Assembly: GCA_021797735.1 (NCBI GenBank)
Contig: JAJZZE010000052.1
Coordinates: 25,553 to 89,552, forward strand
Length of the DNA stretch: 64,000 nt
Direction of reading: 5' to 3'
DNA from: Thermoplasmata archaeon
GTDB taxonomy: Archaea > Thermoplasmatota > Thermoplasmata > Thermoplasmatales > Thermoplasmataceae
Positions 1-7,683 of the stretch are shown here, one piece after another. The notes below the pieces were generated by a model. It did not search any database, was not told the DNA's origin, and was given only the letters and a program-made list of their open reading frames with translations. Position 1 is the stretch's first letter; every line of letters begins with the position of its first letter. The translations under genes and the position numbers were made by a program.

Positions 1-836
1 GTAAATATGGGGGTTCGGAACTTGATGATATATCATACCATATAATTCTTGAGGAGTTTTCGAAATATTCACCATCAATTGCAATGAAAATTTTTATGAT
101 AAATTCTCTGTATCTTCCATCCGTGATAAATACGGAATATGAATCATATTTACAGGATGTTTCATCTGGCAAAATGAATGTTTCTGTTGATTTTATGAAT
201 AACAAATATAAACTTGAATACGGTAATAATATAAACGGTACAGTTGAGAATATATTAAATACCGATTCAGAAAATATTGTTTTATTTGATGGCAAAACAA
301 CTATTGTTAACGGTCCATTTAAAACCCGGGAGAAAGATTTCATGGGTTTTAAGGGATTAAAATTTGGGAGTATTGAATTAAATAATAAATATAATGTAAT
401 TGATAAAAACAGCAGGAAAGAAAAAATAATGGAGGATTCATACAATGATCTATCAGCTATTGCCCTGGGAATAATATCAGGTGCAGTAGATAAGGCTATG
501 GACTATTCAAGGGTAAGAACGGTATTCGGTGCATATTTAAAAAATTATGAGCCTCTGGTATTCAGGTTATCAGAGATGTACTCAAAGGAAAATATACTCC
601 GTTCGATATTATACAGTAATCTGGATAAATATTATACATTTAACTTTGCGATGAATTCAATAGTTGAAATAGCAAGATTCTCGGTAAACACACATGGTGG
701 TTACGGTTATTTTAAGGATTTCGGTGTTGAAAAATTCTACAGGGATGCAATAATATTAAAATCAGTATTCTACGGCAACAGCGAATTAAAACAGTTATCA
801 AACCATGTATATTCTGAAAAATTAACATTTATATAA
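1..836 (+). CDS. Acyl-CoA dehydrogenase family protein, 5'-truncated by the window edge
   Basis: The reading frame is open from base 3 through the first ATG at 84 and its translation before that ATG (KYGGSELDD...) is typical acyl-CoA dehydrogenase sequence, so the gene starts outside the window and 84 is not the start. The family oxidises acyl-CoA to enoyl-CoA with FAD. The C-terminal helical domain is recognisable from SRVRTVFGAYLKNYEPL and from THGGYGYFKDFGVEKFYRDA. Oddly, the segment that normally reads YEGTSE, with the catalytic glutamate, reads FYGNSE here. The alternative glutamate position used by isovaleryl-CoA-type enzymes also shows no clear Glu. The middle domain looks short and divergent. 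Family membership is fairly sure; activity as a classical dehydrogenase is doubtful. Confidence 0.8.
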   Translation, partial: KYGGSELDDISYHIILEEFSKYSPSIAMKIFMINSLYLPSVINTEYESYLQDVSSGKMNVSVDFMNNKYKLEYGNNINGTVENILNTDSENIVLFDGKTTIVNGPFKTREKDFMGFKGLKFGSIELNNKYNVIDKNSRKEKIMEDSYNDLSAIALGIISGAVDKAMDYSRVRTVFGAYLKNYEPLVFRLSEMYSKENILRSILYSNLDKYYTFNFAMNSIVEIARFSVNTHGGYGYFKDFGVEKFYRDAIILKSVFYGNSELKQLSNHVYSEKLTFI

Positions 837-837
837 A

Positions 838-1956
838 TTATCTATTATTTTCATATATATTTTTTAATTCCCTGTATAATGAATCTGCAAGATTTTCCCA
901 GTCATATGTTTCCCTTATATATTCATGAATTTTTAATTTATTTTCATAAACATCTGTGTACTCAAGTTTTTTATTAACATTTTCCAATGCATTTTTTATA
1001 CCATTTTTATCAGGTGTTGTATACTCCAGGTATTTCATATTTTCAAAGTAATCAAATCTGGGTTTCATATAATTCGATGTTATTACATACAGCCCTGAAG
1101 ACAGCGCCTCCAGTATTACAAGGCCAAAATTTTCAAGCATTGATGGGAAAATAAAAACATCAGAATTATTATAGATCTCTGTTAATTCATTTATACCAAT
1201 GTTTTTATAATAATGGATTCTGTTATTCTCTTTCATCATATATTCCATTGTTCCAGAACCAACTATGGTTAAATCATAACCATCATCCAGTTCATTAAAG
1301 GCATCTATGATTTTATCTATGCCCTTTGATTTTTCAAGCCTGCCAACAAATAATAATTTAATTACCTTATTTTTATTATCTACAGGAATAAATTTATCTG
1401 AATCCACTCCATTGGGTACACAGAAATATCTGCCATATGGGGAAATGTATTTACCATAATAGCAGTTGATCAGGTGAAAATAATTTATATTTCTAAATAT
1501 AATCTTTTTCAGCATTAATTTTGATAAAATTCTGTTAAAAAAACCTAAGCCGGTATAGTTAAATGGGAGATTGCCATGTTCACTCCATATCATTATTTTT
1601 GGTTTTTTAAATAAAAAATATAAATCGTTGTTTGCTAAATATATTATGTCCGAGTTTTTCTCTATGTATTTTATATTTTTTATATTCCTTATCCTATCTA
1701 TTTTTAATAATAATGGTGATAAAATTCTTACAAGAAAATTTTTAAATCCTGAAGTTTTTAATATATAATTGCAGTAAATTGAATTTATTGTTACCCTGTT
1801 GTAATTATCATTTTTATTATCACCTTTCCCCTCCAGTACGGTAACGTCAAAATTTTCGTTTCTGTAATCAATATATTTCCTTATCGTTTTTTCAATGCCG
1901 CCATTGAAATAAATATTTGCAGGTATAACAAATGTTATTTTTATTTTCATATACAT
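838..1956 (-). CDS. GT4-family glycosyltransferase
   Basis: A 372-residue GT-B fold glycosyltransferase of family 4. These retaining enzymes transfer a sugar from a nucleotide donor, usually to a lipid or glycan acceptor at the cytoplasmic membrane face. The N-terminus (KIKITFVIPANIYFNGGIE) is the usual first strand and glycine-rich loop. The C-terminal half shows KLLFVGRLEKSKGIDKIIDAF and the donor-site E-x7-E motif in PSMLENFGLVILEAL. Substrates cannot be read from the sequence. The start codon follows the stop of the AMMECR1 gene with no gap, so the two are probably co-transcribed; an alternative ATG lies two codons later. It converges on the acyl-CoA dehydrogenase with one base between them. 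Confidence 0.88.
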   Translation of the reverse strand: MYMKIKITFVIPANIYFNGGIEKTIRKYIDYRNENFDVTVLEGKGDNKNDNYNRVTINSIYCNYILKTSGFKNFLVRILSPLLLKIDRIRNIKNIKYIEKNSDIIYLANNDLYFLFKKPKIMIWSEHGNLPFNYTGLGFFNRILSKLMLKKIIFRNINYFHLINCYYGKYISPYGRYFCVPNGVDSDKFIPVDNKNKVIKLLFVGRLEKSKGIDKIIDAFNELDDGYDLTIVGSGTMEYMMKENNRIHYYKNIGINELTEIYNNSDVFIFPSMLENFGLVILEALSSGLYVITSNYMKPRFDYFENMKYLEYTTPDKNGIKNALENVNKKLEYTDVYENKLKIHEYIRETYDWENLADSLYRELKNIYENNR

Positions 1957-2517
1957 CTATTTAATTATTTTTCCCTCAAAAACGTATAATTCCGAATCAG
2001 TATAACAGTTTTTATTAAGGCCAGCCTTTAGACATGTTTCCTCCAGGAATTCTTTCTTTGTAAAATTATATTCCGTTGCTACCTGTGGCAATAAAATTCC
2101 AGAATAAATACCATTTTTTATATATAATCCATGCTTTCCTACTGTAATTTCATCTATATTTTTATAATCAAATTTCATCATCTCACCTAAAATAGTTATC
2201 TCTATTTCTATTTTGTCAATTTCTTTCTTTTTTAATGGCATAAACCGTGGGTCATCGAATGCCGCCTCTACCGCGGATTTTTCAACAGCCCTGTATAATT
2301 CCATAACGGGGTATGGATAACCGATGCAGCCACGCAATGAATTATCTTCATTGATTGTCACAAAGGCACCAGCTTTTTTCTTTAATTTTTCAGGTATATC
2401 TATTCTACTATACGTTATATTAAATTCATTTTTAATTGCATTTTTTGCAATCTCTATAAGTATTTTTCCATCTTTATCATCTATGGAATCCAGAAATTCA
2501 TCCCTTAATGTGTCCAT
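1957..2517 (-). CDS. AMMECR1-domain protein (AmmeMemoRadiSam component A)
   Basis: About 186 residues of the AMMECR1 family, a conserved fold of unknown biochemical function. The family signature LRGCIGYPYPVMELYRAV and the downstream AFDDPRF are present. I place the start at 2517 (MDTLRDEF) rather than at the upstream ATG at 2550. The upstream ATG sits directly against a TATA-like TTATATAA on this strand, so a transcript would begin after it, and the extra 11 residues do not look conserved. The Memo and radical-SAM genes are divergent neighbours. In many archaea and bacteria these three families occur together or fused, so a shared pathway is inferred. What it does is not known. Confidence 0.88.
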   Translation of the reverse strand: MDTLRDEFLDSIDDKDGKILIEIAKNAIKNEFNITYSRIDIPEKLKKKAGAFVTINEDNSLRGCIGYPYPVMELYRAVEKSAVEAAFDDPRFMPLKKKEIDKIEIEITILGEMMKFDYKNIDEITVGKHGLYIKNGIYSGILLPQVATEYNFTKKEFLEETCLKAGLNKNCYTDSELYVFEGKIIK

Positions 2518-2588
2518 ATTTATATATAATGAAATTATGAATTTAAACATTTATATAATCTTTAAATAAATAATAGTAATCCTCATGC

Positions 2589-3407
2589 ATGGAGAATGTT
2601 AGAGAACCGTATGTATCCGGAGCATTTTATCCGGACAATGAAGATTTACTGATGCCAATGCTTGAGTCATATATTAAAAATAAACCGGAAGATTTTAAAT
2701 ATAAAAAAATAATTGGTGTTATAGTTCCGCATGCAGGATATGTGTATTCAGGCAAAACAGCGGGCTATGCATATAATATTATAAAATATTATAATAAGAA
2801 AAGGTTTTTAATAATCGGCCCAAATCACTCAGGTTATCCATTTTATCCGGCTATTTATCCCGATGGATCATGGAATACACCACTGGGCAATGCAAATATT
2901 GATAGTGAATTTTCCAGTAAATTAATTACAAAGTCCGATATTATAAGGGATGATAAGGAAGCCCATTCTGTAGAGCATTCTATTGAGGTGCAGGTACCAT
3001 TTTTGCAATACATTTTTAATAACAATTTTAAATTTACACCGATAATTTTAGGAAAACAGAGTGCTGCTGTTGCAAGAGATTTAGCGGAAACAATCGGGTC
3101 AGTAAACGAAAAGCCATTTATTATCATAAGTTCCGATATGAACCATTACGAACCGGTCAATAAAAACGATGAAAAGGATAATATATTAATAAATGACATT
3201 ATAGATCTAAAGGTAAAGAAATTCTATGAGGACATAGAAAAGTATAATATAACCACATGTGGTTACGGTGCAATAGCAACATTAATGTTAATAACAAAAA
3301 GCATGAAAGGAAAAATCAAACTTTTAGACCATAGCAATTCAGGTGATTCAAACAATGATTATAAGAGGGTGGTAGGATACTCCTCAATGGTTGCATATAC
3401 CGAATAA
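2589..3407 (+). CDS. MEMO1-like protein (AmmeMemoRadiSam component B)
   Basis: A 272-residue Memo family protein, structurally related to class III extradiol dioxygenases. The putative metal-site residues are visible: His48 in PHAGYVYSG, His80 in GPNHSG, and a Cys near residue 222 in TTCGYG. SVEHSIEVQVPFLQ is another family hallmark. It begins with the conserved MENVREPYVSGAFYP. It is transcribed away from the AMMECR1 gene from a shared AT-rich intergenic promoter region and precedes the radical-SAM gene by about 30 bp, suggesting one unit. Whether it is an oxygenase, as discussed for eukaryotic Memo, or works in a modification pathway is not settled. Confidence 0.9.
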   Translation: MENVREPYVSGAFYPDNEDLLMPMLESYIKNKPEDFKYKKIIGVIVPHAGYVYSGKTAGYAYNIIKYYNKKRFLIIGPNHSGYPFYPAIYPDGSWNTPLGNANIDSEFSSKLITKSDIIRDDKEAHSVEHSIEVQVPFLQYIFNNNFKFTPIILGKQSAAVARDLAETIGSVNEKPFIIISSDMNHYEPVNKNDEKDNILINDIIDLKVKKFYEDIEKYNITTCGYGAIATLMLITKSMKGKIKLLDHSNSGDSNNDYKRVVGYSSMVAYTE

Positions 3408-3438
3408 GTATATATACTAAATTATGCATTAATAAATT

Positions 3439-4461
3439 ATGCTGCCATTATATAGAGTTGAAAACGATAAAGTAAGATGCACTGCATGTTATCGTTACTG
3501 CTTATTATCGAACAATCAGACTGGATTCTGTGGTGTGAGAACAAATAGAAACAATAAATTAGTTTTAGATGTTTATAATATGCCATATAGCTTTAATATA
3601 GACCCTATTGAAAAAAAACCGGTATTGCATATGGATCCGGGTGCTAGAATATTATCATTTGGTACAGCAGGATGCAATTTTGCATGCAGGTACTGCCAGA
3701 ATTATGATATGAGCCAGAGAAAAACCGTTGTGGGATCATATTTTTCGCCTGAAGACGTTATAGAGCTGGCATTAAGATATAATGTAGATGGTATAGCATA
3801 TACATATAATGAGCCAACAGTATTTATGGAATATGCACATGATATAGGAATACTGGCAAGGAATAAGGGGCTGTTAAACATATTTGTTACAAACGGTTAT
3901 GAAACAGAAGAATCAATGGTATATGCATCTGAATTCCTGGATGCCATGACAATAGATTTTAAGGGTAATGCCAATAATAATTTCTATAACAAATATATAT
4001 CTGTTTTAACCGCAGATAAAATATATGAAAATTTTTACCGGGCAAAGAAATATAATATACATGTGGAAATAACAGATCTGGTTATACCGGAAATAGGGGA
4101 TAATTTAGAGGACGCCAGAAAGATGATATTAAAGGTAAAAGATATTTTAGGGGAGTATACGCCCATAAGTTTTTTGAGGTACTACCCGGCTTATAAATTG
4201 AAGATACCCCCAACACCATTTGAAACATTGAAAAAACATTATGACCTTGCAAGGGATCTGGGAATGAAATATGTATATATAGGCAATGTTCCCGAAGAGG
4301 ATTATGAAAATACATACTGCCCTGAATGCAATGCACTGCTAATAAGGAGAAATAGCTTTAAATCAAAAATTATTAATCTGGATAATAACGGTAAATGCAA
4401 AAAATGTGGTTTTAATACAGATATAAAATTAAAAAAGAAAATAATTAATTACCATACATAA
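3439..4461 (+). CDS. amrS: AmmeMemoRadiSam-type radical SAM enzyme
   Basis: A 340-residue radical SAM protein. The 4Fe-4S/SAM cluster motif CX3CX2C is C79, C83, C86 (CNFACRYC). In front of it lies a cysteine-rich segment (C14, C17, C21, C31), characteristic of this subgroup and of pyruvate-formate-lyase-activating-enzyme-like relatives. AYTYNEPTVFMEY is a further family block. The C-terminus adds a zinc-ribbon-like pair, CPEC and CKKC. It follows the Memo gene; a TATA-like GTATATATAC lies about 25 bp before the ATG, so it may also have its own promoter. The AMMECR1-Memo-radical SAM trio is a recognised conserved gene set whose product or substrate is unknown. Confidence 0.9.
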   Translation: MLPLYRVENDKVRCTACYRYCLLSNNQTGFCGVRTNRNNKLVLDVYNMPYSFNIDPIEKKPVLHMDPGARILSFGTAGCNFACRYCQNYDMSQRKTVVGSYFSPEDVIELALRYNVDGIAYTYNEPTVFMEYAHDIGILARNKGLLNIFVTNGYETEESMVYASEFLDAMTIDFKGNANNNFYNKYISVLTADKIYENFYRAKKYNIHVEITDLVIPEIGDNLEDARKMILKVKDILGEYTPISFLRYYPAYKLKIPPTPFETLKKHYDLARDLGMKYVYIGNVPEEDYENTYCPECNALLIRRNSFKSKIINLDNNGKCKKCGFNTDIKLKKKIINYHT

Positions 4462-4687
4462 AGGCTTTAAAATTTAGTGGCATATTTATTTCTGTTATCT
4501 CTTTTTTACAGATACTCTTATTAATTTTATACGCTCTCATAAATTCATTACTTATATAATAAACCAGAAGAAAATCCAGTCTTATATCATTTTCATTCAA
4601 ATTATTTATTTTATCAAAAAGGTAATCGCATGAAATTTTTGTTATCAGATATTTTGATATCTCTTTTCTCATTAAAACATAAATCAT
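4445..4687 (-). CDS. Conserved-looking hypothetical protein, 80 aa
   Basis: I do not recognise this family. The 80-residue product has no signal peptide or membrane segment and a few charged helical stretches. Support for it being real is positional: it starts directly after the stop of the nitrilase gene on the same strand, leaving no spacer, and fills the interval up to the radical-SAM gene, overlapping that gene's 3' end by 17 bp in convergent orientation. It is probably translated with the nitrilase. A partner role for the nitrilase is only a guess from position. Confidence 0.5.
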   Translation of the reverse strand: MIYVLMRKEISKYLITKISCDYLFDKINNLNENDIRLDFLLVYYISNEFMRAYKINKSICKKEITEINMPLNFKAFMYGN

Positions 4688-5476
4688 CTATATCCTCTTA
4701 TACAGTTCTGGCCTCCTCTGATTTAACAGTGGCATAATTTTCCTTACCCTTTTTATCCTTTCAGTATCAACTGTTGAATATATAATATTCTCATCCTCTG
4801 CACATCTGTTTGTTATAATCCCTATCGGGTCTACAAATGATGCTATGCCGGTAAATCCACCGCCTATTAAATTTGATGTCCCTATATAAACTGTATTTTC
4901 CAGTGCGCGTACAGAAACAAGGGATAACCACTGTTCCTCCTTTACAGGTCCGGAAAACCATCCAGATATTATTATAACTGCATCCACACCATTTAATGAA
5001 TAGTTTCTAAACAGTTCCGGAAATCTTACATCATAGCAGATTAAAATGCCAAGGCTTATATTATCTATTTTAAAAGTGTTGAATGGTCCATCACCATAAT
5101 CATAAACATCGGATTCCCTATAATTAAATGCATCGTATAAATGGGTTTTTCTGTAATAACCTGATAGTTCACCATCTTTATTTACGTAAATTGCAGTATC
5201 ATAAAGTTTATTGTTATCCCTTTCGTTTATACCTGTTATTATGTTTATATTATTATTTTTTGCAATTTTTTTTATATTATTTACATAACTTCCATCTAAT
5301 GTTTCGGATTTATCAATAATATCACTTTTATTACTGGAATAAAACATGTAATATTCCGGGAAAACGATTAAATCTGAATTGTTTTCCGATGCTATGCCCG
5401 AATAATACTCTATATTTTTTAAGCTTTCATTTTTATCATATACCGGTTTTAGCTGTGTCAGTGCAATTTTTACCAT
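4688..5476 (-). CDS. Carbon-nitrogen hydrolase (nitrilase superfamily)
   Basis: A 262-residue cytosolic amidase-like enzyme of the nitrilase superfamily. The catalytic triad is visible: Glu in VFPEYYMF, Lys in YYRKTHLYD, and Cys in LICYDVRFPE. The length suits the omega-amidase/Nit2-like branches, which hydrolyse deaminated glutamine or similar small amides, but the substrate cannot be fixed from motifs. VRALENTVYIGTSN and the C-terminal RRPELYKRI are also family-typical. It heads a two-gene unit with the 80-residue protein downstream. Confidence 0.88.
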   Translation of the reverse strand: MVKIALTQLKPVYDKNESLKNIEYYSGIASENNSDLIVFPEYYMFYSSNKSDIIDKSETLDGSYVNNIKKIAKNNNINIITGINERDNNKLYDTAIYVNKDGELSGYYRKTHLYDAFNYRESDVYDYGDGPFNTFKIDNISLGILICYDVRFPELFRNYSLNGVDAVIIISGWFSGPVKEEQWLSLVSVRALENTVYIGTSNLIGGGFTGIASFVDPIGIITNRCAEDENIIYSTVDTERIKRVRKIMPLLNQRRPELYKRI

Positions 5477-5528
5477 TATAATACATTATAATAAATAATA
5501 TAAAACCTTATCCTTTAATTTTGATAAA

Positions 5529-5538
5529 TTTATATAAT
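5529..5538 (+). promoter_or_regulatory. TATA box for the MqnD-like gene
   Basis: TTTATATAAT is centred about 24 bp before the ATG at 5557. That spacing puts the transcript start at or next to the start codon, the leaderless arrangement seen repeatedly in this window. Confidence 0.55.
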
Positions 5539-5556
5539 AAATTATAATACTAACGC

Positions 5557-6423
5557 ATGGAAACGTTAAAAATAGGAGCACTGGCAGATTCAGGGGATTT
5601 GTATCCTTTTATTCCCCTAATAGAGGGAAAAGTAAAATCACCGTATTTTGATTTAGAATTTGAATACATACCTACAGTCCAGGATGTAAATGATAAAATA
5701 GTTAAGAAAGAAGTTGATGTTTCCGTACCGTCCGCAGCATTATATCCATATATACAGAATAATTATTACATATTATCATCAGCGGTCGCATCTGCCGTGG
5801 ATGGAATTACGGGGATGCCGGTTCTATCACTTAATGATGTGTCTCTGGATGATCTAAAGAATTCAAAAATAATAGTTCATGGATTAAATACAACAGCATT
5901 TAATTTATATAAATTACTGATAGGAAACTATAAAAAATTAATTGTTGTGCACAGAGTTCTGGATGAGGTAAATGCAATGGTAAATGAAGATGCAGTGATG
6001 GTGGCTGTACACGAGTTAAAGGCAATGTATGCACTTCAGGAAATGGGGATGAAACCAAAGAAAATTGTGAGCATGTGGGATATGTGGAAGGAATTATCTG
6101 ATAATAAGCCAATGCCTATGGGTACGGTTGTAATAAATTCCGGAATTGGGGAAGAAAACGCAATAAAATTTAAGGAATTATATAATAAAAGCAAAAAATA
6201 CGCTGAAGAACATATGGATGAGATACTGCCAGTGGATATAAAATTGATGAGGCAAATACAGAATACAGACATTCCAGAGAACATAATAAGGGGAACAATA
6301 GATACCGATGTTCAGGAATATAACGTAAATTTAAACGATGTAAAATCTGGTTTAAGATTTTTTTATGATATTATGCAAAAAAAGAACCTTTTACCCGGTG
6401 TAAATGAGATAAAATTCATTTAA
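5557..6423 (+). CDS. MqnA/MqnD-family protein, probable 1,4-dihydroxy-6-naphthoate synthase-like
   Basis: A 288-residue protein with the periplasmic-binding-protein-like fold of the futalosine (menaquinone) pathway enzymes MqnA and MqnD. The better match is MqnD: the N-terminal strand IGALADSGDLYPFIPLIEGK, the DVSVPSAALYPYI block (equivalent to the D-V-x-K-x-S region), HGLNTTAFNLYKLL, and the late MWDMWKELSDNKPMPMGTVV, which corresponds to the GLPLPLG block. It is cytosolic and would form the naphthoate precursor of menaquinone or thermoplasmaquinone. No other mqn genes lie nearby, so the assignment rests on the protein alone. A binding protein of other function within the family remains possible. 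Confidence 0.7.
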   Translation: METLKIGALADSGDLYPFIPLIEGKVKSPYFDLEFEYIPTVQDVNDKIVKKEVDVSVPSAALYPYIQNNYYILSSAVASAVDGITGMPVLSLNDVSLDDLKNSKIIVHGLNTTAFNLYKLLIGNYKKLIVVHRVLDEVNAMVNEDAVMVAVHELKAMYALQEMGMKPKKIVSMWDMWKELSDNKPMPMGTVVINSGIGEENAIKFKELYNKSKKYAEEHMDEILPVDIKLMRQIQNTDIPENIIRGTIDTDVQEYNVNLNDVKSGLRFFYDIMQKKNLLPGVNEIKFI

Positions 6424-6575
6424 GCATTTTAATATAATTCAAATTTTATTAAAATAAATTCATATTTATGGATGTTATAATCCATTACGTAGAAACTATC
6501 CTTATTTTTATCATTTATTCACAATACTGAAAGAAAAGTATATATAGCGGCATATATTTTATAATATTGATAACA

Positions 6576-7133
6576 ATGTCAGTATTAGGAGAGAAAACAG
6601 AGCAGGGATTAAAGGTGTTATTGACGGCAAATGCTGAAGACCATATGAGATTAAAGGCAGCAGCGGAATATTTTGAAAAAATGGGAAACACGGAAACTGC
6701 AAAAGACTTAATGGACAAGGCGGACGTAGAGCAGGGTCATTTCAATGCTATATTCTCAACACTGGTAAAATATGAAGGATTAAATGCACTGGTAAATGGA
6801 ATGGCAAGAGAAGAATCAGAACAGCACGTATCTGAATACACAAATGTTGCAGCAGCAGCAAAAGCAGAAGGCCATGATGACATAGAAGCAATGTTATGTG
6901 CATTCTCAGAACAGGAAAAGGGAATAGCAGACGCATTAAACAGAGCAGGAATGCAGAAAGTAATAGAAGGCATGGCAAGAGAAGAATCAGAACAGCACGT
7001 ATCTGAATACACAAATGTTGCAGCAGCAGCAAAAGCAGAAGGCCATGATGACATAGAAGCAATGTTATGTGCATTCTCAGAACAGGAAAAGGGAATAGCA
7101 GACGCATTAAACAAAAGCAAAACAGCATTCTAA
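6576..7133 (+). CDS. Rubrerythrin-like ferritin-fold diiron protein with duplicated C-terminal half
   Basis: A 185-residue four-helix-bundle protein of the rubrerythrin/ferritin-like type, expected to bind two irons and reduce peroxide. Ligand-type motifs are AEDH and VEQGHF in the first helical pair and REESEQH in the second. The frame opens with TTG at 6567, but the ATG at 6576 fits better. The TATA-like GTATATATAG upstream supports a single gene. The oddity is a perfect repeat: the block beginning MAREESEQH and ending EQEKGIADALN occurs twice, 57 residues apart. The protein therefore has one N-terminal helical pair and two identical C-terminal pairs. There is no rubredoxin domain. The final motif reads EQEK where a ligand-type ExxH might be expected. 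Confidence 0.82.
   Translation: MSVLGEKTEQGLKVLLTANAEDHMRLKAAAEYFEKMGNTETAKDLMDKADVEQGHFNAIFSTLVKYEGLNALVNGMAREESEQHVSEYTNVAAAAKAEGHDDIEAMLCAFSEQEKGIADALNRAGMQKVIEGMAREESEQHVSEYTNVAAAAKAEGHDDIEAMLCAFSEQEKGIADALNKSKTAF
6801..7113 (+). repeat. Perfect tandem duplication, 142 bp repeated at 171-bp period
   Basis: Bases 6801-6942 and 6972-7113 are identical over 142 bp by direct reading, separated by 29 bp. The period of 171 bp is a whole number of codons, so the reading frame is kept. The lack of any synonymous difference points to a recent duplication, gene conversion, or an assembly collapse/expansion error. Confidence 0.95.
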
Positions 7134-7235
7134 ATTTAATTATATTTTATTTATTTAATTTAAGTTTTAAGGCGATAGTTTATATATTGAAATTATATTA
7201 TAGTCATTAATTCTGCCACAGGAAGATTTATTATT

Positions 7236-7655
7236 TTAGTCGTTTCTATTAATAATAGAAACGGGAAAAACACCTTTAGATATTTCTCTTATAAAATTTA
7301 ACGTTGTTTCATTTACATTACTGAGCCCATTCAAATTAAAATATCCTATATCCAGTGCATCAGAGTTTGCCTCTATTTCTCCGGATATTATATCACATTC
7401 ATAGTCAAGTATTACATAATGAAAACTATCATTAATAACCTCTATAATTCCAAGTAATTTTCCTATTTTAACATTTAGGGAGGTTTCCTCCTTCATTTCC
7501 CTCTTTAATCCCTCTTCTAAAGTTTCATTTAATTCAAGTTTACCGCCGGGTATTGCCCATTTATTTTTATCCGGTTCATCCCTTCTTTTCGTTAATAATA
7601 TTTTATTATCCCTTATTATTACACCGCCAACAGCAATTTTTGGTTTCCTCATCAT
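7236..7655 (-). CDS. Nudix hydrolase
   Basis: A 139-residue Nudix protein. The Nudix box GX5EX7REXXEE is complete: it starts at GKLELNETLEEGLKREMKEE and continues T-S-L, with Ser in place of the usual final Gly. The N-terminus KIAVGGVIIRDNKILLTKRR and WAIPGG resemble ADP-ribose pyrophosphatase or MutT-like enzymes, which hydrolyse nucleoside diphosphates linked to another moiety. The substrate is not determinable. It lies 28 bp downstream of the PEP carboxylase gene on the same strand and may share its transcript. Two adjacent ATG codons compete as start. Confidence 0.9.
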   Translation of the reverse strand: MMRKPKIAVGGVIIRDNKILLTKRRDEPDKNKWAIPGGKLELNETLEEGLKREMKEETSLNVKIGKLLGIIEVINDSFHYVILDYECDIISGEIEANSDALDIGYFNLNGLSNVNETTLNFIREISKGVFPVSIINRND

Positions 7656-7683
7656 GTATGGTTATTTATTTAAAATATTTATT

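Noticed and set aside
6737..7128. Two long minus-strand frames opposite the rubrerythrin-like gene
   Set aside because: They are shadows created by the repetitive, Ala/Glu-rich coding sequence on the plus strand; translations are Cys/Leu-rich repeats with no family features.
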